From: Actinomycetospora sp. NBRC 106378
GTDB taxonomy: Bacteria > Actinomycetota > Actinomycetes > Mycobacteriales > Pseudonocardiaceae
Reading direction: 5' to 3'
Length of the DNA stretch: 64,000 nucleotides
Assembly: GCF_030269685.1 (NCBI RefSeq)
Contig: NZ_BSTT01000001.1
Coordinates: 620,001 to 684,000, forward strand
Positions 32,992-41,264 of this stretch are shown piece by piece (the first letter of the stretch is position 1; every line of letters begins with the position of its first letter). A model generated the notes under the pieces. It searched no databases, was not told the DNA's origin, and saw only the letters and a list, made by a program, of their open reading frames with translations. Made by a program: the position numbers and the translations under genes.

Positions 32992-34395
32992 GTGTCCATC
33001 GTCGAGGAGCCCAGCGACGTCGTCCTGCGGGACGGGGTCTACGGCGACCGTGTCGTCGCCGTCGAGCCCGGCGGCGCGGAGTTCATCCCGCTCTCGGAGC
33101 GGCACGGGCAGCCCCGCCAGCTGTTCTGGACGTGGTGCTCGCCCAACCTCGAGTTCGCCACGATCTTCGTCGGGGTGCTCGCGGTCAGCGCCTTCAGCCT
33201 CGGCTTCTGGGGCGCCGTCCTCGGGATCGTGGTCGGGACCGCGCTCGGGTCGCTCACCCACGGCCTGCTCTCCGCGCGGGGCCCGGCCGCGGGCGTCCCG
33301 ATGATGGTGCTGTCCCGGCTCGGGTTCGGCTTCGTCGGGAACGCGCTGCCGGCCGGGCTGAACGCGATCGTGGGGGGCATCGGCTGGTTCGCGGTGAACA
33401 GCGTCTCCGGCGCGCTCGCCCTCTCGACCCTGACCGGCATGCCGGCCTGGCTCGGCCTGCTGATCGTGGCGGCGGTCCAGATCGGCGTGGCGCTGCTCGG
33501 CCACAACCTCATCCACGGCTTCGAGAAGGTCGTGCTCCCGGTGCTGGCCGTGGTCTTCGCGATCACGTCCGTGGTCATCCTGACCCAGGTCGACCCGTCG
33601 TTCACCCCGACCGACGGCCAGCCCGCCGGCCCGGTCGCGGGCTTCCTGCTCACCGTCGGCGCCACCTTCGGCTACGCCGCGGGGTGGAACCCGTACGCCA
33701 CCGACTACACCCGCTACCTGCCCGCGGACTCGAGCCCGCGGGCGGTCGGCGTGGCCGCGGGACTCGGCGTGTTCGTGCCGTGCGTGATCCTCGAGATCGT
33801 GGGCGCCGCCTCCGCGACGATCGCGAGCGACCCGGAGGCCTCGCCCACGGCCGCGTTCACCGAGCACCTGCCGGGCTGGCTCGCCGCGCTGACGCTGCTC
33901 TGCATCGCGGTCGGGGCCGTCGCCGCGAACGCGATCAACATCTACTCCGGCGCCATGTCGTTCGTCGCGCTCGGGATCAAGCTGCCCCTGACGCTGCGCC
34001 GGGCGCTGGCCGTCGGTGTGTTCGGGGTCCTCGGCTTCGTCGTCGCGCTGACCGGCCTGGCCGACGCGGGCGAGGCCTACGAGGGCTTCCTGCTGATCAT
34101 CGCCTACTGGATCGGCCCGTGGCTCGCCGTCGTGTTCGTCGACTGGTACCTGCGCCGCGGGTCGGGCGAGGCGCTGCTGTTCGACACCACCCACCGCAAC
34201 GCCGCGGGCCCGATCGCGATGCTCAGCGGGATCGTGATCTCGATCGTGCTGTTCTCCAACCAGGTGTCCTTCACCGGGTTCGTGGCGCAGGCGGTGCCGC
34301 AGATCGGGGACATCGCGTTCGAGGTCGGTTTCCTGGTCTCGGCCACGGTCTACTGGGCGATGCGCCGGAACGCGTCGGTGGCGCCGACGACCTGA
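32992..34395 (+). CDS. NCS1-family cytosine/nucleobase permease
   Basis: A 467-residue, 12-TM transporter: WTWCSPNLEFATIFVGVLAV, GVPMMVLSRLGFGFVGNALPAGLNAI, NPYATDYTRYLP, DWYLRRGSGEALL. These are NCS1 (CodB/purine-cytosine permease) signatures. GTG at 32992 has GGGAGG 6 nt upstream and begins 11 bp after the dioxygenase stop. Third gene of the pyrimidine operon; imports the base handled by the two enzymes. Confidence 0.88.
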   Translation: MSIVEEPSDVVLRDGVYGDRVVAVEPGGAEFIPLSERHGQPRQLFWTWCSPNLEFATIFVGVLAVSAFSLGFWGAVLGIVVGTALGSLTHGLLSARGPAAGVPMMVLSRLGFGFVGNALPAGLNAIVGGIGWFAVNSVSGALALSTLTGMPAWLGLLIVAAVQIGVALLGHNLIHGFEKVVLPVLAVVFAITSVVILTQVDPSFTPTDGQPAGPVAGFLLTVGATFGYAAGWNPYATDYTRYLPADSSPRAVGVAAGLGVFVPCVILEIVGAASATIASDPEASPTAAFTEHLPGWLAALTLLCIAVGAVAANAINIYSGAMSFVALGIKLPLTLRRALAVGVFGVLGFVVALTGLADAGEAYEGFLLIIAYWIGPWLAVVFVDWYLRRGSGEALLFDTTHRNAAGPIAMLSGIVISIVLFSNQVSFTGFVAQAVPQIGDIAFEVGFLVSATVYWAMRRNASVAPTT

Positions 34396-34530
34396 CCTCC
34401 CGCGCCACGGCGGGCCTCGTCCGATCGGTGGAGTTCCCGACGACGGATCTCCACCCACGGTCCGATGACCCGCCGCGGCGCGGGCGGCAGCCTCGATCCC
34501 GTCCACGAACACGAGATCGAGGAGAACCCG

Positions 34531-34881
34531 ATGACCGTCGTCGCCGAGCCGACCCGCTGCCGGCCCGCGCAGAGCGAGGGCTACACCGTCACCGCCGTCC
34601 TGCTGCTCATCCTCGGCGGCTTCCTCGTGCCGTTCCTGGGCTGGTTCGCCGGGGTCGTGATGCTCTGGGCCGGGCCGCGCTGGGGCGCCGCCGAGAAGTG
34701 GCTGGGGACGCTCGTCTGGCCGGCCGTCCTCGCGCTGCCCCTCGGGGTGTGGCTCGGTGTCGCGGCCCTCACCGGGCGCGCCGGGCCGGGCCTGCTGGTC
34801 GGGACGGCCGTCGGGGTGGTCACCGTGCTCGTCGGCCTGCCGTGGGCGTTCGTCCGCCTGTTGCGCGCCGCGCGCCGGTGA
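34531..34881 (+). CDS. Small membrane protein, 116 aa
   Basis: Three hydrophobic segments (AVLLLILGGFLVPFLGWFAGVVMLW, LVWPAVLALPLGVWLGVAAL, LLVGTAVGVVTVLVGLPWAF). The ATG at 34531 has GAGGAGA 6 nt upstream. No family recognised. The acyl-CoA dehydrogenase gene starts 42 bp later on the same strand. Confidence 0.65.
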   Translation: MTVVAEPTRCRPAQSEGYTVTAVLLLILGGFLVPFLGWFAGVVMLWAGPRWGAAEKWLGTLVWPAVLALPLGVWLGVAALTGRAGPGLLVGTAVGVVTVLVGLPWAFVRLLRAARR

Positions 34882-34923
34882 CGACCTTGAGGACCGGCGG
34901 TGCGGGCGGGCAGAGTGCGGCGG

Positions 34924-36081
34924 GTGACGGCGACCCTGCAGACCCGCCCCTGGGACACCGAGGAGCGCCGCGAGCTGCGCGCGCTGGTCCGCCGGTTCAC
35001 CGAGCGGGAGGTCGTCCCGTCGTTGCCGGAGTGGGAGGACGCGGGCGCGCTGCCGCGGGAGCTGCACCGGCGGGCGGGGGAGCTGGGTCTGCTCGCCCTG
35101 GGCTTCCCGGAGGCGGCGGGCGGCGAGGGCGGGCACCTCGACAGCGCGACCGTCACCGAGGAGCTGATCCTCGCGGGCGGGTCGAGCGGGCTGGTCGCCG
35201 GCCTGTTCACCCACGGCATCGCCGCGCCGCACATCGCGCTCCACGGCTCTCCCGAGCTCGTCGACCGGTTCGTGCGGCCGACCCTGCGCGGCGAGCTGAT
35301 CGGCTCGCTCGGCATCACCGAGCCCGGCACCGGCTCGGACGTCGCCGCCATCACCACCCGCGCGGTCCGCGACGGCGACGACTACGTGGTCACCGGCGCC
35401 AAGACCTTCATCACCTCCGGCACCCGCGCGGACTTCGTGACGACGGCGGTGCGGACCGGCGGCCCCGGTCACCGCGGGGTGTCGCTGCTGGTGATCGAGA
35501 CCGACCGCCCCGGCGTGCACCGGACGGCGCTGCGCAAGATGGGCTGGCACTGCTCGGACACCGCGACGATCTCGCTCGACGAGGTACGCGTCCCGGCCTC
35601 GAACCTCGTCGGGCCCGAGGGCAGCGGCTTCCGGCAGATCATGGAGCGCTTCGGGTCCGAGCGGCTCTCGCTCGCCGTGCAGGCGTCCGCGACCGCGCAG
35701 CGCTGCGTGGAGCTGACGATCGCGTGGGCACGGCAGCGCGAGACGTTCGGCGCGCCGCTGGCCACCCGTCAGGTCGTCCGGCACCGGATCGCGCAGATGG
35801 CCCGCCGCGCGACCGTCGCCCGGACCTACGTGCGCGACGTGTTCCTGCGCTGGGAGGCCGGCGGGGAGGTCGTCACCGAGCTGGCGATGGCCAAGAACCA
35901 GGCCGTCGAGGCGTGCGACTGGGTCGTCGACCAGGCCGTCCAGCTCCACGGCGGTGCCGGGTACCTGCACGGGGTCGAGGTGGAACGGCACTACCGCGAC
36001 GCCCGGATCCTGGGCATCGGCGGCGGGACGAACGAGATCATGGACGAGGTCATCGCGTCCCGGTTGGGACTGGACGGCTGA
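34924..36081 (+). CDS. Acyl-CoA dehydrogenase
   Basis: A 385-residue flavoprotein: SLGITEPGTGSDVAAITTRA, TSGTRADFVTTAVRTG, GWHCSDTATISLDEVRVPASNLVG, QLHGGAGYLHGVEVERHYRDARILGIGGGTNEIMDEVIASRLG. Substrate unknown. The GTG at 34924 (TATLQTRPW follows) is chosen because the residues before it are Arg-rich; an upstream start at 34900 is possible. Confidence 0.85.
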   Translation: MTATLQTRPWDTEERRELRALVRRFTEREVVPSLPEWEDAGALPRELHRRAGELGLLALGFPEAAGGEGGHLDSATVTEELILAGGSSGLVAGLFTHGIAAPHIALHGSPELVDRFVRPTLRGELIGSLGITEPGTGSDVAAITTRAVRDGDDYVVTGAKTFITSGTRADFVTTAVRTGGPGHRGVSLLVIETDRPGVHRTALRKMGWHCSDTATISLDEVRVPASNLVGPEGSGFRQIMERFGSERLSLAVQASATAQRCVELTIAWARQRETFGAPLATRQVVRHRIAQMARRATVARTYVRDVFLRWEAGGEVVTELAMAKNQAVEACDWVVDQAVQLHGGAGYLHGVEVERHYRDARILGIGGGTNEIMDEVIASRLGLDG

Positions 36082-36201
36082 GGCGTCCGCCCGTGGCACG
36101 CCGGGCACCTCCTCGCGCATCCGGGCCTGCCGCACGTGTCACCCGCACGGGAGATCCGTGATCGATGTGCGGACGGCGCTCGAACGGGTATGCCTGGACC
36201 C

Positions 36202-36315
36202 ATGACCGAGCCGCAGGACGACACCGTCCGGAGCCTCATCGCCCAGGCCCGCGAGGAAATCCTCGACGAGCAGTCGGAATCCGACGAGAAGCGCGCCCAG
36301 GAAGCCGCGGAGTGA
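36202..36315 (+). CDS. Candidate 37-residue acidic protein
   Basis: An open frame with a protein-like composition: MTEPQDDTVRSLIAQAREEI then an acidic/charged helix ending KRAQEAAE. It lies in the gap between the acyl-CoA dehydrogenase and a membrane protein gene. An in-frame ATG at 36190 is an alternative. Too short to be sure. Confidence 0.4.
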   Translation: MTEPQDDTVRSLIAQAREEILDEQSESDEKRAQEAAE

Positions 36316-36330
36316 TCTAGCTTACGTCGT

Positions 36331-36945
36331 GTGAACGCACCGTTCGGACCGGGCGAGCCCCAGCAGCCGCCCTACGGTCAGCCCGAGCAACCGATGCCCA
36401 CGCAGGGACCGCCCGGGGCCGGGGTCCCGCAGCCGGGCTGGGGGACGCCTCCGCCCGAGCCGTCGTCGGTGCGGACGGCGTTCCTGCTCTGGTGCGCCGC
36501 GCTCGCGCTGTACGTCATCGCGCAGCTGCTCGGTGTGCTCTTCCCACCGTCGGCCGCGGACTACGCCGCGTACTTCGACAGCCTCGGCCTCCCGCCCGAG
36601 GCCCAGCAGCAGGCGATGCAGAACATCGGCTCGGCGACGACCATCGCGTCCGTGGTCGGCCTCGTCGTCACCGTGGTGCTGGCGGGTGTCTTCCTCTGGT
36701 TCGGGCTCCGAGTCCGCGCCGGGGCGAACTGGGCCCGCATCACCACCGCGATCCTGGCCGGCGTCGGCATCCTGTTCTCGCTCGGCGGTGCCGTCACCTC
36801 GCTCGTGGCCCCGGTGCCCGTGGCCGCCGGCGGCGTCCCCTCGATCCTCCAGCTGGTCACCGCCGTGCTGCTGATCGGGTACCTGGTCCTGCTGTTCCGG
36901 AAGCCGTCGAGCGAGTACTTCGCGGCCCGCGCCGTCCCGCGGTGA
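36331..36945 (+). CDS. Membrane protein with Pro/Gln-rich N-terminus
   Basis: A 204-residue protein. Residues 1-45 are low-complexity (PQQPPYGQPEQPMPTQGPPG), followed by four TM segments (VRTAFLLWCAALALYVIAQLLGVLF, ATTIASVVGLVVTVVLAGVFLWF, ITTAILAGVGILFSLGGAVTSLV, ILQLVTAVLLIGYLVLLF). The layout is typical of DUF4064-like actinobacterial proteins. GTG start with TAGCTT ending exactly 7 nt upstream and no ribosome-binding box: probable leaderless mRNA. Confidence 0.68.
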   Translation: MNAPFGPGEPQQPPYGQPEQPMPTQGPPGAGVPQPGWGTPPPEPSSVRTAFLLWCAALALYVIAQLLGVLFPPSAADYAAYFDSLGLPPEAQQQAMQNIGSATTIASVVGLVVTVVLAGVFLWFGLRVRAGANWARITTAILAGVGILFSLGGAVTSLVAPVPVAAGGVPSILQLVTAVLLIGYLVLLFRKPSSEYFAARAVPR

Positions 36946-36997
36946 CCGTGATCGATCCGCGCTGACGGGCGCGGTCCGGGCGTGTAGAACGGCGGAC

Positions 36998-38296
36998 GTG
37001 GAGAACGCGGAACGACCCTGGGGCTTCGCCACGCGCGCGGTCCATGCCGGCGCGGTGCCCGACTCGTCGGTCGGCGCCCGGGCGGTCCCGATCTACCAGT
37101 CAACGAGCTTCGTCTTCGAGGACACCGCGGACGCGGCGAACCTGTTCGCCCTGCAGAAGTACGGCAACATCTACAGCCGGATCGCGAACCCCACGGTCGC
37201 GGCCTTCGAGGAGCGGATCGCGAGCCTCGAGGGCGCCCTCGGGGCGGTCGCCACCGCCTCCGGGCAGGCCGCCGAGTTCCTCACCTTCGCGTGCCTGGCC
37301 GGGGCGGGCGACCACGTCGTCAGCGCCGCCAGCCTCTACGGCGGCACGGTCACCCAGCTCGACGTCACGCTGCGCCGCTTCGGGGTCGACACCACCTTCG
37401 TGGCGGGCGACGACCCGGAGGCCTTCCGCGCCGCGATCCGACCGGAGACGCGCTTCGTCTTCGCCGAGATGGTCACCAACCCCTCCGGCGAGGTCACCGA
37501 CGTCGAGGCACTCGCGGCCATCGCCCACGAGGCGGGGATCCCGCTCATCATCGACGCCACCACGGCCACGCCCTTCCTGTGCCGGCCGATGGAGCACGGC
37601 GCCGACATCGTCATCCACTCGGCGACGAAGTTCATCGGCGGCCACGGCACGACGCTCGGCGGCGTCGTGTGCGAGTCCGGCCGCTTCGACTGGGGCAACG
37701 GGAACTTCCCGCAGATGACCGAGTCGATCCCGTCCTACGGCGGGCTCTCCTGGTGGGGCAACTTCCAGGAGTACGGGTTCCTGACGAAGCTGCGGAGCGA
37801 GCAGCTGCGGGACATCGGCGCCTCGCTGTCCCCGCACTCGGCGTTCCTGCTGCTGCAGGGCGTGGAGACGCTGCCCCAGCGGATGGCCGCGCACGTCGCG
37901 AACGCCCAGCGGGTCGCGGAGTGGCTCGAGGCCGACGACCGCGTCGACTGGGTCCGCTACTCCGGCCTGCCCAGCCACCCGCACTACGAACGGGCCCGGC
38001 ACTACCTGCCGCAGGGCCCGGGCGCGGTGTTCGCCTTCGGGGTCCGCGGCGGGCGCGACGCCGGCCGGACGTTCATCGAGTCGGTGCAGCTGTGCAGCCA
38101 CCTCGCGAACATCGGTGACGCGCGCACGCTCGTGCTCCACCCGGCGTCCACCACCCACCAGCAGCTCTCCGAGGACCAGCTGCGCGAGGGCGGCGTCCGG
38201 CCCGACCTGATCCGCATCAGCGTCGGGATCGAGGACGTCGACGACATCCTCTGGGACCTCGACCAGGCCCTGACCGTCGCCACGAAGGAGGCCTGA
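36998..38296 (+). CDS. metY: O-acetylhomoserine/O-acetylserine sulfhydrylase
   Basis: A 432-residue PLP enzyme of the Cys/Met metabolism family: PIYQSTSFVFEDTADAANLF, GNIYSRIANPTVAAFEERIA, catalytic Lys in HSATKFIGGHGTTLGG, and C-terminal LRISVGIED-like LIRISVGIEDVDD. Length and the long central loop (SIPSYGGLSWWGNFQEYGF) fit MetY, which makes homocysteine from O-acetylhomoserine and sulfide. A TGTAGAAC box ends 7 nt before the GTG, so it is probably leaderless. Operon with the CoA-binding gene. Confidence 0.88.
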   Translation: MENAERPWGFATRAVHAGAVPDSSVGARAVPIYQSTSFVFEDTADAANLFALQKYGNIYSRIANPTVAAFEERIASLEGALGAVATASGQAAEFLTFACLAGAGDHVVSAASLYGGTVTQLDVTLRRFGVDTTFVAGDDPEAFRAAIRPETRFVFAEMVTNPSGEVTDVEALAAIAHEAGIPLIIDATTATPFLCRPMEHGADIVIHSATKFIGGHGTTLGGVVCESGRFDWGNGNFPQMTESIPSYGGLSWWGNFQEYGFLTKLRSEQLRDIGASLSPHSAFLLLQGVETLPQRMAAHVANAQRVAEWLEADDRVDWVRYSGLPSHPHYERARHYLPQGPGAVFAFGVRGGRDAGRTFIESVQLCSHLANIGDARTLVLHPASTTHQQLSEDQLREGGVRPDLIRISVGIEDVDDILWDLDQALTVATKEA

Positions 38297-38766
38297 TGGG
38301 CTGGGACGGACCCACCGCACTCGACCGGCAGCAGATCCTGCGGGAGACCAGGACGGTCGCCATGGTCGGCGCCTCGGCGAACCCGGCCCGGGCGTCGAAC
38401 TTCGTCGCGACCTACCTGCTGTCGAGCACCGACTTCGACGTCTACTTCGTCAACCCGAACGCCACCGAAATCCTCGGGAAGCCGGTCTGGCCCTCGCTGG
38501 CCGAGCTCCCGATCGTCCCCGACCTCGTCGACGTCTTCCGTCGCCCCGAGGACCTGGGCGGCGTGCTGGACGAGACGATCGCCGTCGGCGCCACGACCTT
38601 CTGGCTGCAGTTCGGGCTCTACGACGAGGCCCTCGCCCGCCGCGGCGAGGAGGCCGGGCTGACGGTCGTGATGGACCGCTGCCTCAAGGTCGAGCACGCC
38701 CGGTTCCACGGCGGCCTGCACCTCGCCGGGTTCAACACGGGAGTGATCAGCGCGAAGCGGAGGTGA
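38296..38766 (+). CDS. CoA-binding (YccU-like) protein
   Basis: A 156-residue Rossmann-fold protein: TVAMVGASANPARASNFVATYLL, VYFVNPNATEILGKPVWPSLAEL, VDVFRRPEDLGGVLDE, FWLQFGLYDEALARRGEEAGLTVVMDRCLKVEHAR. Matches the CoA_binding_2 family. Its ATG overlaps the metY stop by one base, so it is translationally coupled; a role in CoA/redox or sulfur metabolism is an inference. Confidence 0.82.
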   Translation: MGWDGPTALDRQQILRETRTVAMVGASANPARASNFVATYLLSSTDFDVYFVNPNATEILGKPVWPSLAELPIVPDLVDVFRRPEDLGGVLDETIAVGATTFWLQFGLYDEALARRGEEAGLTVVMDRCLKVEHARFHGGLHLAGFNTGVISAKRR

Positions 38767-38772
38767 CCGCGT

Positions 38773-38815
38773 CCCGTGGGTGGTCATCCGTGCTGGGACA
38801 CGGAGTACTCACGGG
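38773..38815. terminator. Convergent terminator with double stem
   Basis: CCCGTG...CACGGG outside and TCCGTG...CACGGA (6-nt loop) inside, between the convergent CoA-binding and Fe-S protein genes. Confidence 0.45.
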
Positions 38816-38831
38816 CGCGGAGCGCACCTCC

Positions 38832-40115
38832 CTAGCCCAGCACCGGATATCCCGACGGCGGGTCGACCCGGTCGGGGTCGAACTCGTACCCCGCCGGTCG
38901 GACCACCGCCGCGGGGACGTGCGGCTTCTCCCCGGGCGGATAGTGCCGGCCGTCGAGCGGCCAGTCGTAGCCCTCGAGCGCGTCCGTGTGCGTGCCGAGG
39001 ATCTCCCCGGAACGCTCGTACTCGTCGAGGACCGCCGGCAACCCGTAGGCCTGCACCGGGCACACCTTCATGCACACCGAGCATCCCGCCGCCTGCGTGA
39101 CGATCGGGAGGCACCGCTTGGTGTTGAGCTTCGCCTTGACGATGCCCCGGTGCTCCCGCCGCTGCGCCGGGATCGCACCGACCGGACACCGGCGCACGCA
39201 CGCCTGGCAGCGGTCGCAGACGCCTTCCAGCCCGTAGTCGACCGGGGCGTCGAACGGCAGCGGCGCGTCGGTGTGGATGACGTTGATCCGGCACCGTGAT
39301 CCGGCGTGCGGGGTGAGCAGCTGGCCGTTGAGCCCGAGCTGGCCCAGCCCGGCGGCCACCGCGTACTGGATGAACATCGATTCCCCGATGTAGGTCTCGG
39401 CCCGCGCGGAGTACCCGCGGGCGTGCAACCAGCGAGTGAGGCCCACCAACCGGTCCTGCAGCTGGGCGTAGGTCGACAGGGCGGCCTGCTCGGAGCGCTC
39501 GGACGGGATGTTCTGGGTCGCGGCGTGGTTCTGCTCGAGGATGCACACGATCACCCGGTCGCCCACCTCGTCCCCGGTGACGTACTCCGCGAACTGGTAG
39601 CGCGGGTCGTACCCGGTGACCCCGACCGCCGAGACACCCAGGGTCGCGGCCTCCGCCCGCAGGGCCGCCGACAGGGCCGCCGGGTCCTCGTCGGCGCGCG
39701 GACCGACCGGCTCGGCGCGCGACGCGACGAGCTGCTGCGTCGAGCGCACGAGCCGCGGCGCCACCGAGACCAGCGCGGGCCACAGGTACCCCGACACCAC
39801 CGACACCGCGTCCGCGTGCAGGGCGAAGAACGAGTGCAGCGGGCGCTCCCGGGCGGCGCGGTCCTCGTCGTCGGGAACCCGTCCGATCCCGGGCTGGGTC
39901 CGCAGCTCCGCGGGAACCGCCCCCACGACGGGGCCCCAGGGCCGGGCGGGCGAGCGCAGGTTCCCCGTCTCGGGCATCGCCGGCAGGCGCCCGAGCCACG
40001 GCAGGCGCTGCGGGTGCACCAGCCGGCCCATCACCGGTTCGACGCGGTGGAGCACCTCGTGTGCGAGCCTCAGGCCCGCCCGTCCGAGCACACCCCGATC
40101 CGACCTGCCGGCCAT
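38832..40115 (-). CDS. RdhA/QueG-like double [4Fe-4S] protein
   Basis: A 427-residue protein. Two clusters are visible: Cys300-x2-Cys303-x2-Cys306-x3-Cys310-Pro and Cys335-x9-Cys345-x2-Cys348-x3-Cys352-Pro, the spacing seen in reductive dehalogenases. Upstream, GLGQLGLNGQLLTPHAGSRCRINVIHTDAPLP matches the corrinoid-enzyme core shared by RdhA and QueG. No Tat signal and no TM, so cytosolic like aerobic RdhA or QueG. Substrate unknown; epoxyqueuosine reductase is less likely given the N-terminal ~150 residues. No RdhB anchor nearby. Confidence 0.72.
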   Translation of the reverse strand: MAGRSDRGVLGRAGLRLAHEVLHRVEPVMGRLVHPQRLPWLGRLPAMPETGNLRSPARPWGPVVGAVPAELRTQPGIGRVPDDEDRAARERPLHSFFALHADAVSVVSGYLWPALVSVAPRLVRSTQQLVASRAEPVGPRADEDPAALSAALRAEAATLGVSAVGVTGYDPRYQFAEYVTGDEVGDRVIVCILEQNHAATQNIPSERSEQAALSTYAQLQDRLVGLTRWLHARGYSARAETYIGESMFIQYAVAAGLGQLGLNGQLLTPHAGSRCRINVIHTDAPLPFDAPVDYGLEGVCDRCQACVRRCPVGAIPAQRREHRGIVKAKLNTKRCLPIVTQAAGCSVCMKVCPVQAYGLPAVLDEYERSGEILGTHTDALEGYDWPLDGRHYPPGEKPHVPAAVVRPAGYEFDPDRVDPPSGYPVLG

Positions 40116-40164
40116 CCCGCACCTCCGCGCCCGCGACCGTAACCTCGATCACGTTCCCCGGGGA

Positions 40165-40194
40165 GGAGATCGCTAAGCCTGCGCAACGATCTCC
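40165..40194 (-). terminator. Hairpin after the 4-TM protein gene
   Basis: 8-bp arms GGAGATCG / CGATCTCC with a 14-nt loop, 6 bp past the stop of the minus-strand gene at 40201; flanking C/G runs extend the stem imperfectly. Confidence 0.45.
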
Positions 40195-40200
40195 GGGGGC

Positions 40201-40617
40201 TCAGCACCTCCGCGCCGCGGGCAGGAACGCCCACGAGGCGACGGCCACCGCGCCGATCGTGAGGATCATGGCGCCGGGGACGTGGATCCAGAGCGTCGAG
40301 CGTCCGCCGTAGTAGGCCTGGACGAACGACAGCACGAACACGAGCAGGGCGACGACGGCCGGCCAGAGGGCCGCGCCGCGGAGCCGCCACAGGGCGAAGG
40401 CGGCGATCATGGCGATGCCCGACAGCACGTGGAGCACGATCGCCCCGGCCGCATGGGAGGCCTCGAAGGCGTCGTCGACCGGACGGTTGACCAGTTCCCC
40501 CGCGGAGATGAACTGCCAGAGCAGGTTGACGACCGTGAGCACCGCGAACACGCGGACCGCCGTCAGGATCGGATCGGACGTCCGCTGCGCCGGCACCGTG
40601 TCCGTCGTGTGAGCCAT
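40201..40617 (-). CDS. Four-TM membrane protein (DUF6220-like)
   Basis: A 138-residue protein with four TM helices (AVRVFAVLTVVNLLWQFISAG, HAAGAIVLHVLSGIAMIAAFALW, LWPAVVALLVFVLSFVQAYYGG, WIHVPGAMILTIGAVAVASWAFL). The conserved-looking His residues in helices 2 and 4 could bind haem in such folds; not shown here. The ATG at 40617 has GGGGG ~9 nt upstream. Divergent from the GNAT gene. Confidence 0.7.
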   Translation of the reverse strand: MAHTTDTVPAQRTSDPILTAVRVFAVLTVVNLLWQFISAGELVNRPVDDAFEASHAAGAIVLHVLSGIAMIAAFALWRLRGAALWPAVVALLVFVLSFVQAYYGGRSTLWIHVPGAMILTIGAVAVASWAFLPAARRC

Positions 40618-40692
40618 CAGTGGGTTCCCCCTCGTCGCCAGGATGGGTTCGCATACCCGGAGATCCGCGAACAGAACACTTGAAAGGACAAT

Positions 40693-41190
40693 ATGCCGAC
40701 CGAGGTCCTCGCGCGGTATGAGTTCGGTAAGCATCGGGTGACCCTGCGTCAGGCCCGCGGAACGGACGTCCCCGCCCTCGCGGCGCTCTTCGGCGCCGAC
40801 CCGGTCTCCGCGGCCCGCGGCGACTCCGGCGAGGGCGACCTGACCGACTACGAGTGGGCGTTCGCCGCGGTCGACGCCGACCCCGCGCAGCTGCTGGTGG
40901 TGGCCGTCGAGGACCCGGGACCCGTCGTCGGGACCCTCCAGCTCTCGTTCCTGCCCGGCCTCGCACGGCGTGGAGCGTGGCGGGGGCAGATCGAGGCGGT
41001 GCACGTCGCCGCGTCGCAGCGTGGGCGCGGGGTCGGGGCCTGGATGATCGGGTGGGCGGTGGACGAGTCCCGACGGCGGGGCTGCGGGCTCGTGCAGCTC
41101 ACGAGTGCGGTCGAGCGGACCGACGCGCACCGGTTCTACGAGCGGCTCGGGTTCGCCGCGAGCCACGTCGGGTTCAAGCTCACCTTCTGA
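40693..41190 (+). CDS. GNAT-family N-acetyltransferase
   Basis: A 165-residue acetyltransferase: VTLRQARGTDVPALAALF, LVVAVEDPGPVVGTLQLSFLPGL, IEAVHVAASQRGRGVGAWMIGWAV (acetyl-CoA motif A with QRGRGVG), CGLVQLTSAVERTDAHRFYERLGFAASHVGFK. Substrate unknown. GAAAGGA box 5 nt upstream of the ATG. Confidence 0.85.
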   Translation: MPTEVLARYEFGKHRVTLRQARGTDVPALAALFGADPVSAARGDSGEGDLTDYEWAFAAVDADPAQLLVVAVEDPGPVVGTLQLSFLPGLARRGAWRGQIEAVHVAASQRGRGVGAWMIGWAVDESRRRGCGLVQLTSAVERTDAHRFYERLGFAASHVGFKLTF

Positions 41191-41264
41191 CCCGTCGTCG
41201 GGAAAGCACTCGCGCCGCGGGGGACAATGGAGAGTCGACAGCACCGATCGACCCCGGGACCGGA

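Noticed and set aside
32938-36135. 1065-codon minus-strand frame opposite the permease and acyl-CoA dehydrogenase
   Set aside because: Strongly charged, His/Asp/Arg-rich low complexity; the plus strand holds clear permease and dehydrogenase motifs.
38832-40115. Epoxyqueuosine reductase (QueG) as the firm call
   Set aside because: Shares the core but has a ~150-residue N-terminal part, and its second cluster spacing (x9) suits RdhA at least as well.
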